Of a stretch of DNA of 64,000 nucleotides, positions 1 through 13,090 are shown in pieces; positions within the stretch are counted from its first letter, which is position 1, and every line of letters begins with the position of its first letter. The position numbers were made by a program, and so were the translations under genes. Location: the NCBI GenBank assembly GCA_950295325.1, contig OX485803.1, forward strand, positions 34,675,554-34,739,553. Reading direction: 5' to 3'. The stretch comes from Polytrichum commune (taxonomy: Eukaryota; Streptophyta; Polytrichopsida; Polytrichales; Polytrichaceae). Under the pieces are notes generated by a model. The model ran no database searches. It was not told the origin of the DNA and saw only the letters and a program-made list of their open reading frames with translations.

Positions 1-3000
1 TATATAATGTGTGGGGAGTTCCAATGACATTGGAAGGTACGTGTACATTTTTTTGCGTCACATTAATCTGTCATGTGTTTGGTTTTGAATGTGGAATTGT
101 GTGAAATGTGGGTGCCGAGTGCTACAGTGGTTGTGATTTGAATGGATTTTGAGATTGGATTTAGTGGGTTGGTTGTAGGTGGTGGTGGTAGTGGGATTGA
201 GTGTATAGCATGTAGTTGATAGAAAAACAGATGTGGCTTATAGGAGGGCTTGTTTTATTCTTCTCGATTTGGTTTGGTATTTTGTTAGAATTTGTGGTGA
301 ATTAATATTTGGATGCACGTAGGGTGTTGGATTTGAGGTAGGGATGTGATATTAAAGGTGGCAAGGTTTGCGATGAATTTTGTTGTATTAGTTAGAATGT
401 GTGTTTGTTAACACACAATATTTATTTGTTTTTATTCTTAGAGGTAGGTTAGAGTACATGTTTTAAAAAGTTGAAGCATTATAGACTTTGGCGGCTAATA
501 ACATAAATGATCATTTGCCTACCTTGAATCAAAACTTATCAATTTTTCTTGTTAGAGTTTTCTTTTGTAGCTAACCATAGTTGTTTTCCGTTTGTGATTT
601 GGTTGAGGGAGCAAAGAGTTATGAATTTCCAAAATTAATATATAGAATAGGATATTCATTCGGGCAACGGCTGTTGGCCCAAGAAAAAATTCAATATAAA
701 CATTATATTTTTCTAAATAAATATTTTATTTGATTTTCTAGGTCCGTTTAGAATGTGTGATTTGATTAAGTAAAAAATTAGGTTATAAATCTCTAAAGAT
801 TGGATACATAGTTTGGACACTACTGTTATCTAGGTGTGTAAACCTAATGTTGCCATGTCGAGGTGATAGGGCAAACCTATTTGATATTTTTTTCTTTTAT
901 AAAAAAATTCATAGTCTTTCTAGAATTGTATTTCATGACGGATTTGACCAAAATATGAATTAGAAAGGTTTATTTTCCTTAAGTTGAATGTACTATAGGG
1001 TTTTAGTTGACTGCTGCATTACAAGGAGGCTGTTAGATCCATCTAGATTTACTTTGCTAATCTCACATTATTCTCTAATAGACCTCCTTGATAGCTTCCC
1101 AATAGTGTATAGCAAGCCCCAATTTGAGTAATAACGAATTAATTATGAGTTCTTGAAGTTGGACGTTAGGTAGGTGGAGGTGAAAGGATGGGTTGAATAG
1201 ACATTGTGCTTCCAAGGCTCATAACTTTTACCATTCTTATCCAATACGAGTGGATTCTAGGTCTCTAAAAAGCTAATAATATGTACTAGGAGATTAATTA
1301 TAGTGAAACCAAAATTAATTTATATCAAAATAAAGATTTAACCATTGAATAACCTAAGTTTCATAGCTAAGTTAGCTACAAGGAAGGAGTTACGGTCAAT
1401 TCGCAGGAAGTGGAGCAAGATAAAGAGGTAGTGGCTTGACTTATATCAAACCCAACCGAACGAGGAGTACTCATGTAAGCCAATTAACCCTAGCCTTCCA
1501 TTTAGGATTGAAGAAAGCACGGCCAAGGTATTCATTCCTAAACCCACTCACCTATTTCAACCACTTGACCGCCAAGGGGGGTATCCAACTCCGTTGTTCT
1601 TCGGGGCTCCTTAGTATATTTCATGGTAGTAGTTTTTATTATTAGAAAAAATCATATGTGGTGAAGTTAGATTAATCACAAGCACGACCATTCAATATGT
1701 CGTTGGTGAAAATGTGGAGTTAATGATTCACGAATCCACTATTATATTGTTGGCCCTATGAATTGAAAGTTATGGTCCCAATCTATGAAGATTGTGCAAC
1801 AAGTTAAATCTTCAGGTTGCTCGTCACCCTGGTCTATTAAGTTGCGTTTTGTAGTCCATCCAGTGCAACGCACTTAATAATAAAAATATGAAAAATATAT
1901 CGTGAACCCTTGTTGGCATGAATGTCCAAATCGAGAACTCAATTCGGTAAGGTGACACCACCCTTCGGTCCGAAGGGTTTGGCTATCACTCGACCTTCAA
2001 GGGACATGTACGAGGCTCTAGGAGGTTTTGAGCTAAGGGGTGCATTAACCAGGTAAGGGGTGATGCCTAATGCATGAATGCAATAAGATATGATGTGTGA
2101 ACTAAAATAACTAACTAAGAAAGAAGTTGTATAAATAGTGGGACTTAAGCTAAGTCCTCCCGCTTAAAAAAATCTAAAAACAATTATATAAAAAAGTAGG
2201 AAGAAATCAAACAGTCGATCAAACCGTCACTATTTTGTCTACGGAGCTAGGGATGGTATGAGGTACACCGGTTGTTGTGTGTCGCAATCCTCGCTAGCTC
2301 CCCTTCACTAACTTGGTCATTTTTTCAATTCTAGCAAGGATCACAAACACCAATCCTTCGCATTCCACCATGCGAATGGTTAGCTCCCCATACCGCGGAC
2401 CTTATAATTCATAGGAGGGGAACGAACCCTCCTACTTTGCTTTCGGGACTCATCTATTAATCGGTAACTAATTCTTAGATGTGGACTTCCATCCATGGAA
2501 GTCCCATCTTATGTTGATCATTGTGTTGCCAGAGCAACACTACAACAACCTGAACCATACTAGGCAACTATGCCCTCACATTGGGCCAATGCCTATGAAG
2601 GCCGTGATGTTTGGCCTCGGGTGGGTTCGGCCACACCACCTCACCCATGTAAGCCTCTAGGACTTTTGGCAGGGCCCCTACCCCACTGTCAAGGAACCAT
2701 TTGTCTCTCTATCAAGAGTTGGGACCAAGTAGACATTTTCCCTGGGCCTAGAAACCCCCAGCAGCTTTAGACCATCATAACTTCCTTGTTTGACCTTTGA
2801 TGCTAACAAGCAACCACTCCATCGTCATCTGCACTTCATGTAGATGCCGATGGACTTTTCACTTGCCCCATTTGGGCAAGTATTAAGGAAGTTATGACCG
2901 TTCAAACCTTGGCAGTCCCGGGAGCCACTCCCAGGCTACTGCTATACCAGAGCAGTGTTCCGAGACAGTGCCCCACTCAAATTGCCATATCTCCTATCTC

Positions 3001-5231
3001 ACACCTCCGATTGAGATGTTGTTGAACATTCTAGAATTTACATGCCACAAGGTACTCATAGGTGATGGCCTAACCCTCGTGCCTCCTAATCTCCGTGTGT
3101 GGGAGGCGTTCCCAATGCCCGGGGCCCTCACCCACACTAGGATCACTTGGGCCCTCTCACCAACAACACCACAAGTCCCGGGTGTAATTCCGGGGTCCCC
3201 CTTGTGCCCATGGTGTTTCCGGCACTCTTCATGGAGAGTTGTGCGACACGTTGGTTGCCGGTGCATCCAAGGTGCCTAGAGAAATTGGTGCCTGATTTCT
3301 TATAGTTTTCATGCAAACACAGTGAAGAAGAGTTTTTGAATATTTTGGTGTGGATTAGAGCAAAATGTCGCCGTCTGGAGAGCAAGGTTGATCCCCCTCC
3401 TTTCGTGAGATTTTTTTTTTTTTTTTTTGGTTTTGTTTTTTGGCATATAATTAAGTTAATCTACTATGGCAACGCTTCCAAAAGAAGCACTAACACCCAT
3501 TGAGTTTACTTGAATTAAACCCTACATTTATGTCTTTTAGTGGTTATCCTCCTACGTAAAACACTTCCAAAATAAGTGTTTATATTTTACAAGTTCCGGT
3601 ATAGTTTCAAAACTCTGTCCCATTTAAAAATAAAATAAAAGAAATGACAATGGATTATGGTGTTACGTGTGGAATGGAGAATGCATGTACGGATGAAATT
3701 TGTAAATTGATGTGGTGCAATAAAGTACAATTCCCAAACACAAACCAACGATGTGGGCCCTCCGACTCACCTCGGTCTCCAAGTGGCAATGGTTGGTCAA
3801 CAACCAAAGACCCATCGGAGGGAGGGCGGAGTGTGAATGGGTTGTGGGTGGAATGGAAGTGGGGTCCATATATACCCATGGGGAGGGTGCCAATTGGATG
3901 TGATCCCCCGCCACCCAACTCATGGATGCCACATATCCATGGGGGGACATGCAATGGACATATCGACTACTCATGAGCAACTGCCTAGCTTGTTGATTGT
4001 GTTGGTTGCAAACGACTTGGTCATGCGATTACTCTCCAACATTCAACTTCTAAACTAGACAACTATTGAAGAGCAGTCGACAATCTACGCAAGGTACAAA
4101 AAAAATTCCCTTTCCCCCTCTCGGTGTCACGTCCCTATCATAGACATGATGCAATGTGATGGACACTAATGGGAAATTCTTGATTATAGACGCTCAAGAG
4201 CAAATGTAAATCCATTGGCCGAGAAAGGTGTTAATGCAAAACTTTGTAAAATATAGTCAATCAACACTAAGAGAGAGAGAGTTGGGTTTTTCTTGCTTAG
4301 TGCTATGCTTACTGTCAAGCTTAGTCTTTGTGCAATACATCCTCTTATCAAGAGGCCAAACCATTCTTTTGCATATCTATGTACCTTTCAAAACCCGGGA
4401 GGGTGGGTGGGGTCATTCCTCGTGGCCGTGCCCTTGCCTAGCTATCAACTTACCATGGTCATTGTCTTCTCTTGGTATGTCTCTAAGAATGTAAACAACC
4501 ATAAGTAATCTATATTACAAAGGTTTTACCTTTGCACCCTTAACACAAAGTTATGTATTTCATAATCAAAGTATGCCATCTTCAAGTATAAACCTTGTCC
4601 ACTAATACTTCAAAGTCCTATCATTTCTCAAAATATTGCCTAACATTCCTCATCATTAGTGAATGTTTAAGCCCTATATACACATTATTTTTTGACAAAA
4701 GTTGATATGCAAAACCTAAATATGGTGTCAAATTTGTGAAGGGTTTGCCTCACCTGTGCCCATGCCACCAACCAAATCCAAAGAGAGGGTTAGTAATATA
4801 CACGAGGTGAATAACAACAGAACCCAACTGTTATCTATGTCACACAATAATGTACAACATGAACATACATTTTGCAAAAAAGAATACACATACTTCCATG
4901 GAGAACTCTACATGTTCCTTAGCCATTTGAACCTTGTGCATTTGAGGTTAGAGTTGGTTTACATACACCTCCCAACTCACCGATTTTGCATCACATGCAC
5001 TAAGCCCAAAAGTTACTTAAGGTAAACAACCACCTCGCTTTAGCCAGCAAAAGGAGGTCCTTATGGCCTCATTCTCTTAATATAGAGTTAGGTAATCCTT
5101 TGTGGCCATAGATGCAGATGTCATGATCTATGGTGGATATCCGTTAGTTGAGACTAACCTAACCCTAAAGTAACTTTACTTTGGGTTTAACATAAGTTAT
5201 TGTTTAGTTCGTTTATGATTAAGGCTATACA

Positions 5232-5235
<4 letters not shown>
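1..5235. other. AT-rich non-coding stretch, no gene recognised
   Basis: No reading frame here is longer than about 110 codons, and none shows a recognisable domain or codon pattern. The longest (3644-3976) overlaps equally long frames on the other strand, which is what a low-complexity compositional patch gives. The part from about 1.9 to 3.4 kb is richer in GC and reads like decayed repeat DNA. It contains a 17-bp palindrome at 1961-1977 and a CATAACTTCCTT motif near 2777 that returns inverted near 2885-2900. A run of about 18 T lies near 3410. I cannot assign it to a known family. Confidence 0.5.

Positions 5236-5268
<33 letters not shown>
5236..5268. repeat. (GA)n microsatellite
   Basis: An uninterrupted GA dinucleotide run of about 33 bases, followed by purine-rich sequence to about 5480. 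It lies outside any gene I can identify. Confidence 0.95.
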
Positions 5269-5271
<3 letters not shown>

Positions 5272-6933
5272 TCAAAGGATAATGAAGAAAGAGACTATTG
5301 TTGACAAAGATTGAGAGGAAATTATCATGTGATAGGGAAAGAGTGGGAGTTACCAAGGGTTTCGTGGGCGAGATAACATTTGAGGATAACTAAGTCTTGT
5401 GAAAGGCAAAGGAGGAGTTTGAGAGATGGAAGAACAAGGGTTAGTCTAAGAGAAATGCCACTTGCTATGTGAGAGGTGAAGGACATGAGGGATCGTATTA
5501 TTCAGGTTCTAATTATAGTTGATATGAGGACTATAGTCTTATTGATTTGTGTGTAGACAATGAGTTCAATGAACTCTTTTACCAATTGAAAATGATGAGA
5601 GGGTGTTACCTTGGTTGTTGTTGATGTTGTAGGTTGTGTAGGGTACCTAAGACTATAGATTGACCTTGGTCCTAGTTATTAATTGCAAAACTTGTGAGTG
5701 ATAATTAAATATTATAAGTAATATTTGTCTTGGATTGGAATTAACATTGACCAATTGATGAAGGAACTTGATATGATTTGACAATACATTGGCTAGTTGT
5801 GACAAAGACAATTGTTACACTAAAAATTAACTATGGTTACCAAAGACTTTTGTTACACCTTACTATCAAAAAAATGGAAATTACAAACCATAGCCAAAAG
5901 ACATGACTAAATGAGATACTAAAAGTGATGTTCTGATAGGTACTCTTGAAAGAAAGAGAAGTGGAAGACATGTCAATTGTGTGTGTAAAGTAGAACAACA
6001 ACCCCTTTTGTCTAAACAATGAATTGTAATGTGATAGATGTCTATAAGAGACACTAGTTAAGCCTTCCTTGAGAGTTCGTACCCTAGGTTGTGGTTATAT
6101 TAAATCATAGCAAAAAACTAACTACAAGGATGCTAGTGAATAATTCCCCTATTTGTTGGTACAATTGGCACAAAACAACCCAAGAAGAAATTTTCAAACC
6201 TTGAGGAAGTGACAAGTAAGGGGAGATGATCAGTGCATATATAAGCACAAAGTAATACCGGAGAAGCAAAGAGCAAAGCAGCTGACAAGTAGTAATGCCA
6301 CCATTAGCTTGCATCTCACCATGATGTACATCATGGCTAGCTGCTCGTCACTTCCAAACCAAAATACTATTACCCCCCATGTGCTGATGCACACAAAACA
6401 ACCCTTTCATAGCCTTGGTAGTTTAGGGCTAAAATCAAATCAAAGGGTCCTTGTTGGAATAGTTAGAATTAAATGTAGTGAAGTGAAGGTAAAGTTTTGT
6501 CATACATGGCATTTGGGATGGACATCTCTCATTGAAACATATGTTGTTATACCAATGAAGCTGTAAGAATTGAAACAAATTGTTGAGTTTACATTAGCTA
6601 TAATGGGTTACAAGGTGATTCTATAACCTCTGATTTTCTAACCTTTCTAAATCTTTTGGTTATAATATGCCCGATTCTGATCAGAAGACAGAATCCAAAA
6701 TAACATGCACACTACAAAAATTGTCCGTTTTTCTAATCTACAGTACAATTTTACATGCAGAATCAATTGAGAGAGTCCACCTCAAAGAGTTATCCTACTA
6801 CATGTCTGCTGCCAATGGAAATTTTCTCATCTGAGTGCTGGGAATTCTTGAAGTAGCTAAACTGAACCATCATACAGAAGAGGACTTGACAATTCTGTGA
6901 CTCACTCCAAGACTGCTATTCCCAAAATATGAT
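5269..6933. other. 3' flank of the kinase gene, no gene seen
   Basis: AT-rich sequence with no frame longer than 87 codons and no recognisable motif. The last 200-300 bases before 6934 should hold the 3' UTR and polyadenylation site of the minus-strand kinase gene. I did not identify a convincing polyadenylation signal. Confidence 0.45.
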
Positions 6934-9900
6934 TCATTCATCTTGAAAATCTGATTCTTCAAAGTTGCTTGAAGTAATGCTCGTGCACATTGTTAAATCT
7001 TCTTGAAGCCCCAAGTGAGATTGAATCTCTTGCACAAGCCACTCCAGCTCCACTGTTTGAAGTGAAGATCCAAACATGTGTTGTTGAACGCCTTCTCTGA
7101 GCATGATTACATGAAGTGGGCGTCCATTACGATTCTGTTGAGGCAGTAACGGTTTGGTGAGTAGATGAAATTCACAAGGATTAAAATCAAACCACACATG
7201 GCTGGAGCAAAATCATATCCATCATACCTCTTTCATCACAATTTCAGCAGAGCTTATATCTTGAGGCTTTCCAACAATTTGATGTTTCCAAAAGTCGGCA
7301 ACACTCCATTCAATTGAGAATTGAGCATCTTCAATCTTTATACGAACTGTAACTGCAAGACTGGACAAGACGTTCCTCATAAGCCTGCAACCACAACAAA
7401 GAGAGCATCAGCTCACCTCCTGAATGTTTTTTTACTGAACATTGTATAGCGCATGAACATGTGCTAATGCTATTCATTTCTGCTCAAGTCATGTATTTTA
7501 GAGGTATAAGAAGTCATCACATCGAAGCTATGAGAAGGCCAACAAATTGGGATTGAAAAGTTCAATCCTCACGACTTCATTTTTTGGTGGATATGCACAC
7601 TGAGCAAATAGCATAAGAATGAGAGTCCAAAACTCACCCCAAACCAACAAACCAGAAAGGAAGAGAGAACAAGGCGAACAACACTGGACCGCCTCCTCTA
7701 ATTACTGAGCCTGTCCAGAAAGCGATAAATGCATTCCATGCCTGCCAGAGGTTCATTACCCATACAGTAATGAGTGACCAATAATTTAAGACAAGATACT
7801 CTGAGCTGCATTCCAATGAAAAAATCTGGTGGAGTTCATAAAATACATCAAGGCATGTGCTTAAGCCCTTTTTTGAAGCTCTCTTTTTACAGCTCAATAT
7901 TGGATGCAATTGTATGTTCCATTCAAGGGGCTTTCCATAGTTTGTCATTTGATGCTAAGAGGAAAAACTATCAAGCTGTTGGTAACGTACCACAGTAAAA
8001 GTGCCATCTGCCACAGTTTCTGATGTAACCCCGGCTGGTGGAATGACAATGCTCAACATAGTATTGGTCTTCCTCAGGTCCTGCACACCAAAAACTGATC
8101 ACATTCTTTCCAGATTTGGATGCTTGTATCATATCAACAGTTTTATTTTTAGGAAAAAATAGCTTCACTGTCCTGGATGATGTGTCGGAAGAATATCATT
8201 GAGAGCCCAAGCCCAAATAACTTTGTCATAAATTGTTCGCATGCTTGGCTGAACCAACTCTGACAAGAAAGAGCTGACAATAATACACAGATAAGTAAAC
8301 CTGGTCCTGAAGCTTGTGTAAATAAACAACAGAGCTATTATTCTGAGCTTTCCATATTCCAAGTTGCACCTTTTCAGGATTGTCCCTATTTCATGATCCT
8401 AAGGCAGAAAAGCTTTGACCACTGGAGAGAAAAATAAGTTTCTATGCATCCTCACCACTTGAGTCCCTGCAGGTCGTTGAACAGACTTTCGTTGAAAATA
8501 CTTATCAGTCAAGGTTTTCACCACACCAGCACGCACTGAAGTAGGTGCATGATCAACTTCAGACAGAGCTCTGATTGTGTCAATTGCAGACTACAAATAA
8601 CAAGCACGAAAGAGGAATGAGTTTCTGATTGCTTATACCGTACACAGATAAACAAAATAACTTGCAAATATATCTGCTGTTCATAATTTGGTTCAGCAAA
8701 AATTCTCAGACATGGCTTCTTGTAGATTACTTCCTGTTTGAACAGAGAGCAAAACTATGGCTCGCAGTTCCAAGAGAGAGCTCATGTGAATAATGAAGAC
8801 TTCAAGTTCAGATTGATTGAGGAGTGAATGTAGACCTCCTTGAAGAAGAGAAAAGATAATCACCTGAAACCGGTCTTCTGGTGCAGGCTCCAAGAGTTGC
8901 TCAATGATGCCAGCAAGACGAGGACTCATGCTCACAATATTGCGAAACTCCACCTTCAAACGCTTCTGTCTTGCAAACATAATCTTATTAGTCCTTGCTT
9001 GGATTCACAAAGAAAGCCTTCCAAAACCACAATCCCAAGAAGACGAGTGATCCACCTGTGGGAAATATGAAGGAGAGCGTCCTGAGATCATGTACAGCAT
9101 GGTGCCACCCAGACCATACAGATCAGTCTGCAGCGTAGATCGATTCTGAAACTGCTCCGGTGCCATGTATCCATACTGAGCGTTTGACATAACATCAACA
9201 AATGCGTCATTGGGTGTTGACAAAGAAATGAGGAGATCACCTCAAAGAGAATTCAAAGAGCATCAGATGGAATACCATCTTGTAAAACTGGAGCTTCTGT
9301 GAAACTAGATCTCCAGTGGATCCTTGTTATATTGGCAAAACCATCAGACTGCTAACAGCTCAGAGCCTTGGATGACAAACAAAGATAAAGATTACCAAGT
9401 ATGGGTTTACACCAGGGTCTAAGACCCAAGAACCTCCAAAATCAAGCAATTTTGGACTCAAGGAGTTTGAACTAAGGTCCAGGTCCACGGTATGAAAAAA
9501 TGAAGTAGCACTAGTGTGACATCACTTCCCACCAAATCTCAGTGGTCCTCAGTATGAGAAACCACTCTTCAAGCTTAGGTACTATCTTGAGTCCAGAAGT
9601 AAGTTCCATTAAGGGGTGTTTGGAGACCAAGTTTCTTGGACCCAGAATCTAATGTAAACCCACCCTAAGGAGTGCGCTCCAAGAATCAGCATAAGTATGA
9701 ATTACCAAATATAAGTTGGATAAACTAGACTCAGAACTGAGAAAGTGGGAGAGGGAGAAAGACCTCGTGTAGAGCAAGAAAATCGCACCGTGCCGACAAC
9801 TGTGCTGCCTGTCACCATCACGGATGCTGCATCTTGTACAGCACCAAAATCGACCACCTTCACGTTCCCAGTCTCTTCATCCAACATGATGTTTTTCGGC

Positions 9901-12168
9901 TGTCATTGGTCAAATACAAACTTAGGACATACTTAGAACATTTTCAGAGGTGTCAGATTGAAACTACTGGCAGACTTAAAATATTACATCATACAGCACA
10001 GTTGCTTAAGATTACCTTGATGTCTCTATGAATGACAGGGGGCCGTAGGTCTCCAAGATACTGCAATACAGAAAGGACCTGCACATTTGAGCAAGTACTT
10101 ACGGTTCTCCAATAGAGAATTATGCAGATAAGTGCAATTTCTCGGCCTATATCTTGAAACTACAAAACTCTTAACTGTTTCAGTTGTCAATCCGAAGCTT
10201 TACTGCAGGCATAACATGTGTAATAAAACAAGCAGGTGAGCATTGTCTATGTAAGTCACGATTATGTATGGAATATGTCATCTTAAAAATTACCATCAAT
10301 ATACATTCTATTAAGGAAGTGCATAACGTACACCATGGCTTGAACCCATTGCGCCCATTCAAACCAATTATGTTAAGAGAACATGCAATTGACGATCACA
10401 AAAATAGAACTTCATGATCTATAGATCTTTGTCTCAACAAGAAACTAAAAACAAAAAAATCCCAGAACAACCCTGGTGTATTCTAAGGACATATTTGTAA
10501 TGACCAAAAAGCAAGACAACAAGTATCTGAGAAGTTACCTCCATTGCAACGTGCTTCACTTTGTCTTCGGACACTCGCCACCCACTTTCAATCAGATCCT
10601 CCAAGGACTTGCCTTTAGCTACCTTTTGTGCTATGTAAAATACTCGATCAAAAGCTGTGTCCACCTAAAGATGATGTCCCAAATGAGTGTTGACACCAAG
10701 GCAATTTGAATTCCTCTCTACTCTCAAACAAGGGCAAGGCTGATCGTTGCGAAAGTAATAAATTGCAATAGGTAGTCTCAATCCTGAATAGTGAAATCTT
10801 ATAGGTTGGCCTTAGCTTAAAAATTTCTTGGTAATCTATACATGTATACTTTAGAAACATGGCAGACAAACCTGAAAGAAATCAATATACTCTGCAATGT
10901 TGGGATGCTTCAATGACTTGAGCACTCTTGCCTCTCTTTCAAACAGATCCAAGTCCTGCAGCAGAATATCACAGTCAAAGCCTGCTGCTGTACATTACAG
11001 TCAGTTTGGAAGCCCATGTGATGAAATGATTGATTTTCAAGGTGGCAGATAAGGTTCATAGTCACTCTTAACCAATAACAACATGATGCATAGCAACTAG
11101 AAATTTAGGCGTCCATGGGTAGAATGCATGAAACTGACAAGCATGTAGGGTATATTGAGCAACACATCTATTCACCATGAAGAATATGAATGTTGTAGAA
11201 ATGTTCACAACAACAAACCTTCCAGCTCTTCATGTTTCGTAGCGACACTACTTTCAAAGCTACAACATCACCATCAACTCTCTCGGCTTCATACGTAACA
11301 CCAACTCCACCCTGTCCTAGAACCCCTGTGATTCTGTATTTTTCGGCAACTACATCACCTATGTTGTGGATTACACCACGTGACACTTTCTCAATCCACA
11401 GATTGTCCTCAACAGCATCATCTCTGCAACATTTACATTACCCAATTTCGATAAGCCCATCTTCTAAATTCACTTCGCTACAAACCAAGAGTAACACCAA
11501 CATTGCAGCAGAGACTCCCCTTAGACTAGATATGATGGAATATGGCATTTAACAACAAAAAGCCAAACTGAGAAATCTATTCTTGAGTTTCAATCACAGC
11601 ATCATATGAACCTGTGGACGACATCTCAGTACATCCAGCAACCGAGGTTTATTTTCTTGTGGTATTTACGAATAAGACGACAGCAGACGACAATTGAAAT
11701 GTTGAAAATCCATATAATGGTACCTACTTTTACTTGTTTTGAGCCTTAAGGTTGGCATACAAAGGATTTAGCATCACATAATTTCAATTCCAGGGACAAA
11801 GTCCATTGTCATTGTAGGAAAGTGGTCCAGCATTAAAAAGGAGGTCCACCTGCAGGTAATTAAGGTAAAATTAATTATTTTGGGAAGGTCGTCTGCAATG
11901 TCCTCATTGACACGAACTAACCTCAAATAACATTGCTTGCTATAAGTACATTGTCATCCAAACGCATGTTGGGGTGAAGCTGAACAGCTACAGGAACAGA
12001 AAATTACCTTCCAGAGCCAGACGCTCGACAATGACTATGACCAAAGTGTTCCCCTGAAAATAAGCGACGTCTGGTCTCTAAATTGTTTCTTCTAGAGGAG
12101 TTAATAGCATTCAATTTGCTTCTGTACCATGGGCTTCCAATAATGGTAAAATCCCGCACCACTAACAT
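6934..12168 (-). CDS. Bacterial-type Ser/Thr protein kinase with membrane segment, 13 coding exons
   Basis: Exons in gene order: 12008-12168, 11219-11423, 10872-10955, 10539-10664, 10016-10078, 9789-9899, 9056-9175, 8864-8965, 8456-8590, 7991-8080, 7638-7741, 7228-7384, 6934-7134. Every junction is GT-AG and the phases join into one 552-residue frame. A transfer-like N terminus rich in Ser, Arg and Asn (1-54) could be a transit peptide. The kinase domain starts near residue 83: glycine loop GQGGVGVTY (90-98), Lys111 in VALKVV, HRDIKPKN (209-216), DFG (230-232), APE (255-257). After it come a conserved-looking linker, a hydrophobic segment (about 419-437) and a C-terminal region ending near LEWLVQEIQSHL. 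All catalytic residues are intact, so an active kinase is expected. The loop style resembles cyanobacterial kinases, so a plastid role is plausible but inferred. The start is the first ATG in the first clear exon; a longer N terminus is possible. Confidence 0.85.
9401..9663. mobile_element. MITE-like inverted-repeat element in a kinase intron
   Basis: The intron at 9176-9788 holds a segment whose left end (ATGGGTTTACACCAGGGTCT, 9401-9420) matches the complement of its right end (around 9640-9662, ..TCTAATGTAAACCCA). The interior resembles the segment at 43714-44215, including a shared ..AAGGAGTTTG.. stretch, so this looks like a dispersed family. No open reading frame is present. The exact ends and target duplication are not certain. 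Confidence 0.5.
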
Positions 12169-12530
12169 CTGATCTATCTGCGCAACCAAAATACAACAAT
12201 TCGACAAATGAATGAGAATCTCTCAAAACAGATAAACGAACTGAGAACCCTATTCTTAAGTTCCAATCACAGTGTTACGTGAACCTGTCGACGACATGTC
12301 AACACATCACATCCACCAGCCGAGAATTTATTTTCTCACGGTATTTACAAATAACACGACACCAGACGACAATTGAAATGTTGATATCCCGCACCACTAA
12401 CATCTGGTCTATCTGCGTAACCAGAATACAACAATTCGACACATGAACCTGTGGACGAAATGTCAACACATTCAATTTATTTTTCTCACTGCGTTTACAA
12501 ATAACAGGACACCAGATGACAATTGACCAT
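11571..12530. repeat. Local tandem and dispersed duplications at the 5' end of the kinase gene
   Basis: One block (GAACCTGT.GACGA.. to ..GACAATTGA) occurs three times in the same orientation: about 11571-11711, 12243-12388 and 12447-12530. A second block occurs at 12151-12211 and again at 12386-12447, with about 90 percent identity. The 12151-12211 copy contains the 3' splice site and first codons of the first coding exon, so the second copy is a duplicate acceptor upstream of the real one. Confidence 0.75.
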
Positions 12531-12951
12531 GCAATTCGATGATACATGCCACCAAGAACCGAATGCAGGTCCGAGAGGTCAAGAATTCAGGGAACAGGTC
12601 TGCCAGACATTGGCACAGGTCCCTGAACATTCGTTCAACTCCACATCGGCTCCAAAATCCTTCACAGAAGATTGTATGGAAAGTTGTAATGGCATCTAAG
12701 AGAGAAATACACAAGATGAGCGCAGATATCTGAGAGAGACGGGAAACATCGAATGTGAGATGACAGACGCTGGCAAATAATTTGGTCGGCGTCGTTGGGA
12801 CACCAGCCAAATAACCCAGCGCACCGGCTGCCGCCATGTTACCTCCGCTCCTCTTCTTCTTCTTCTCCTTCTTCTTTCCTATGGCTATGGCGGAGAGAGT
12901 CTCATGCTCCTGCCCTGTAGCTATGGGCCCTGGCACATGAGCCTTGGCCAT
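12472..12951 (-). other. Possible first exon or leader region of the kinase gene
   Basis: A 159-codon open frame begins with an ATG at 12951, just upstream of the kinase gene and on the same strand. It starts with a Lys-rich stretch and a second Met in an Ala-rich context, then becomes hydrophobic. I see no domain, and no donor in this frame that would join in phase with the exon at 12177. It may be transcribed 5' leader rather than coding sequence. Its downstream part is made of the duplicated blocks described separately. Confidence 0.3.
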
Positions 12952-13090
12952 CGCGTGGCCTCGGCACTAGGCGCTCCTCATTTTTGAGGATCTGCCTGCT
13001 GCCCGACAGCACCCCCTGCCCGGCCAGCTCGGTTTACAAAAACTCTGCCCAGCTACTTCGACCCTGCCCCGGCCAGCTCTTTGTGCCCGA

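Noticed and set aside
3644-3980. Three overlapping frames of 99-110 codons on both strands
   Set aside because: No domain, no splice context, and equal length on both strands, which points to composition rather than coding.
7135-7227. Continuation of the kinase frame between exons 12 and 13
   Set aside because: It contains in-frame TGA codons; a GT-AG intron of 93 bp restores the frame to a conserved-looking C terminus.
12472-12951. 159-codon frame as the N terminus of the kinase
   Set aside because: No phase-compatible donor to the next exon was found, and its 3' half is made of duplicated blocks; kept only as a possible leader.
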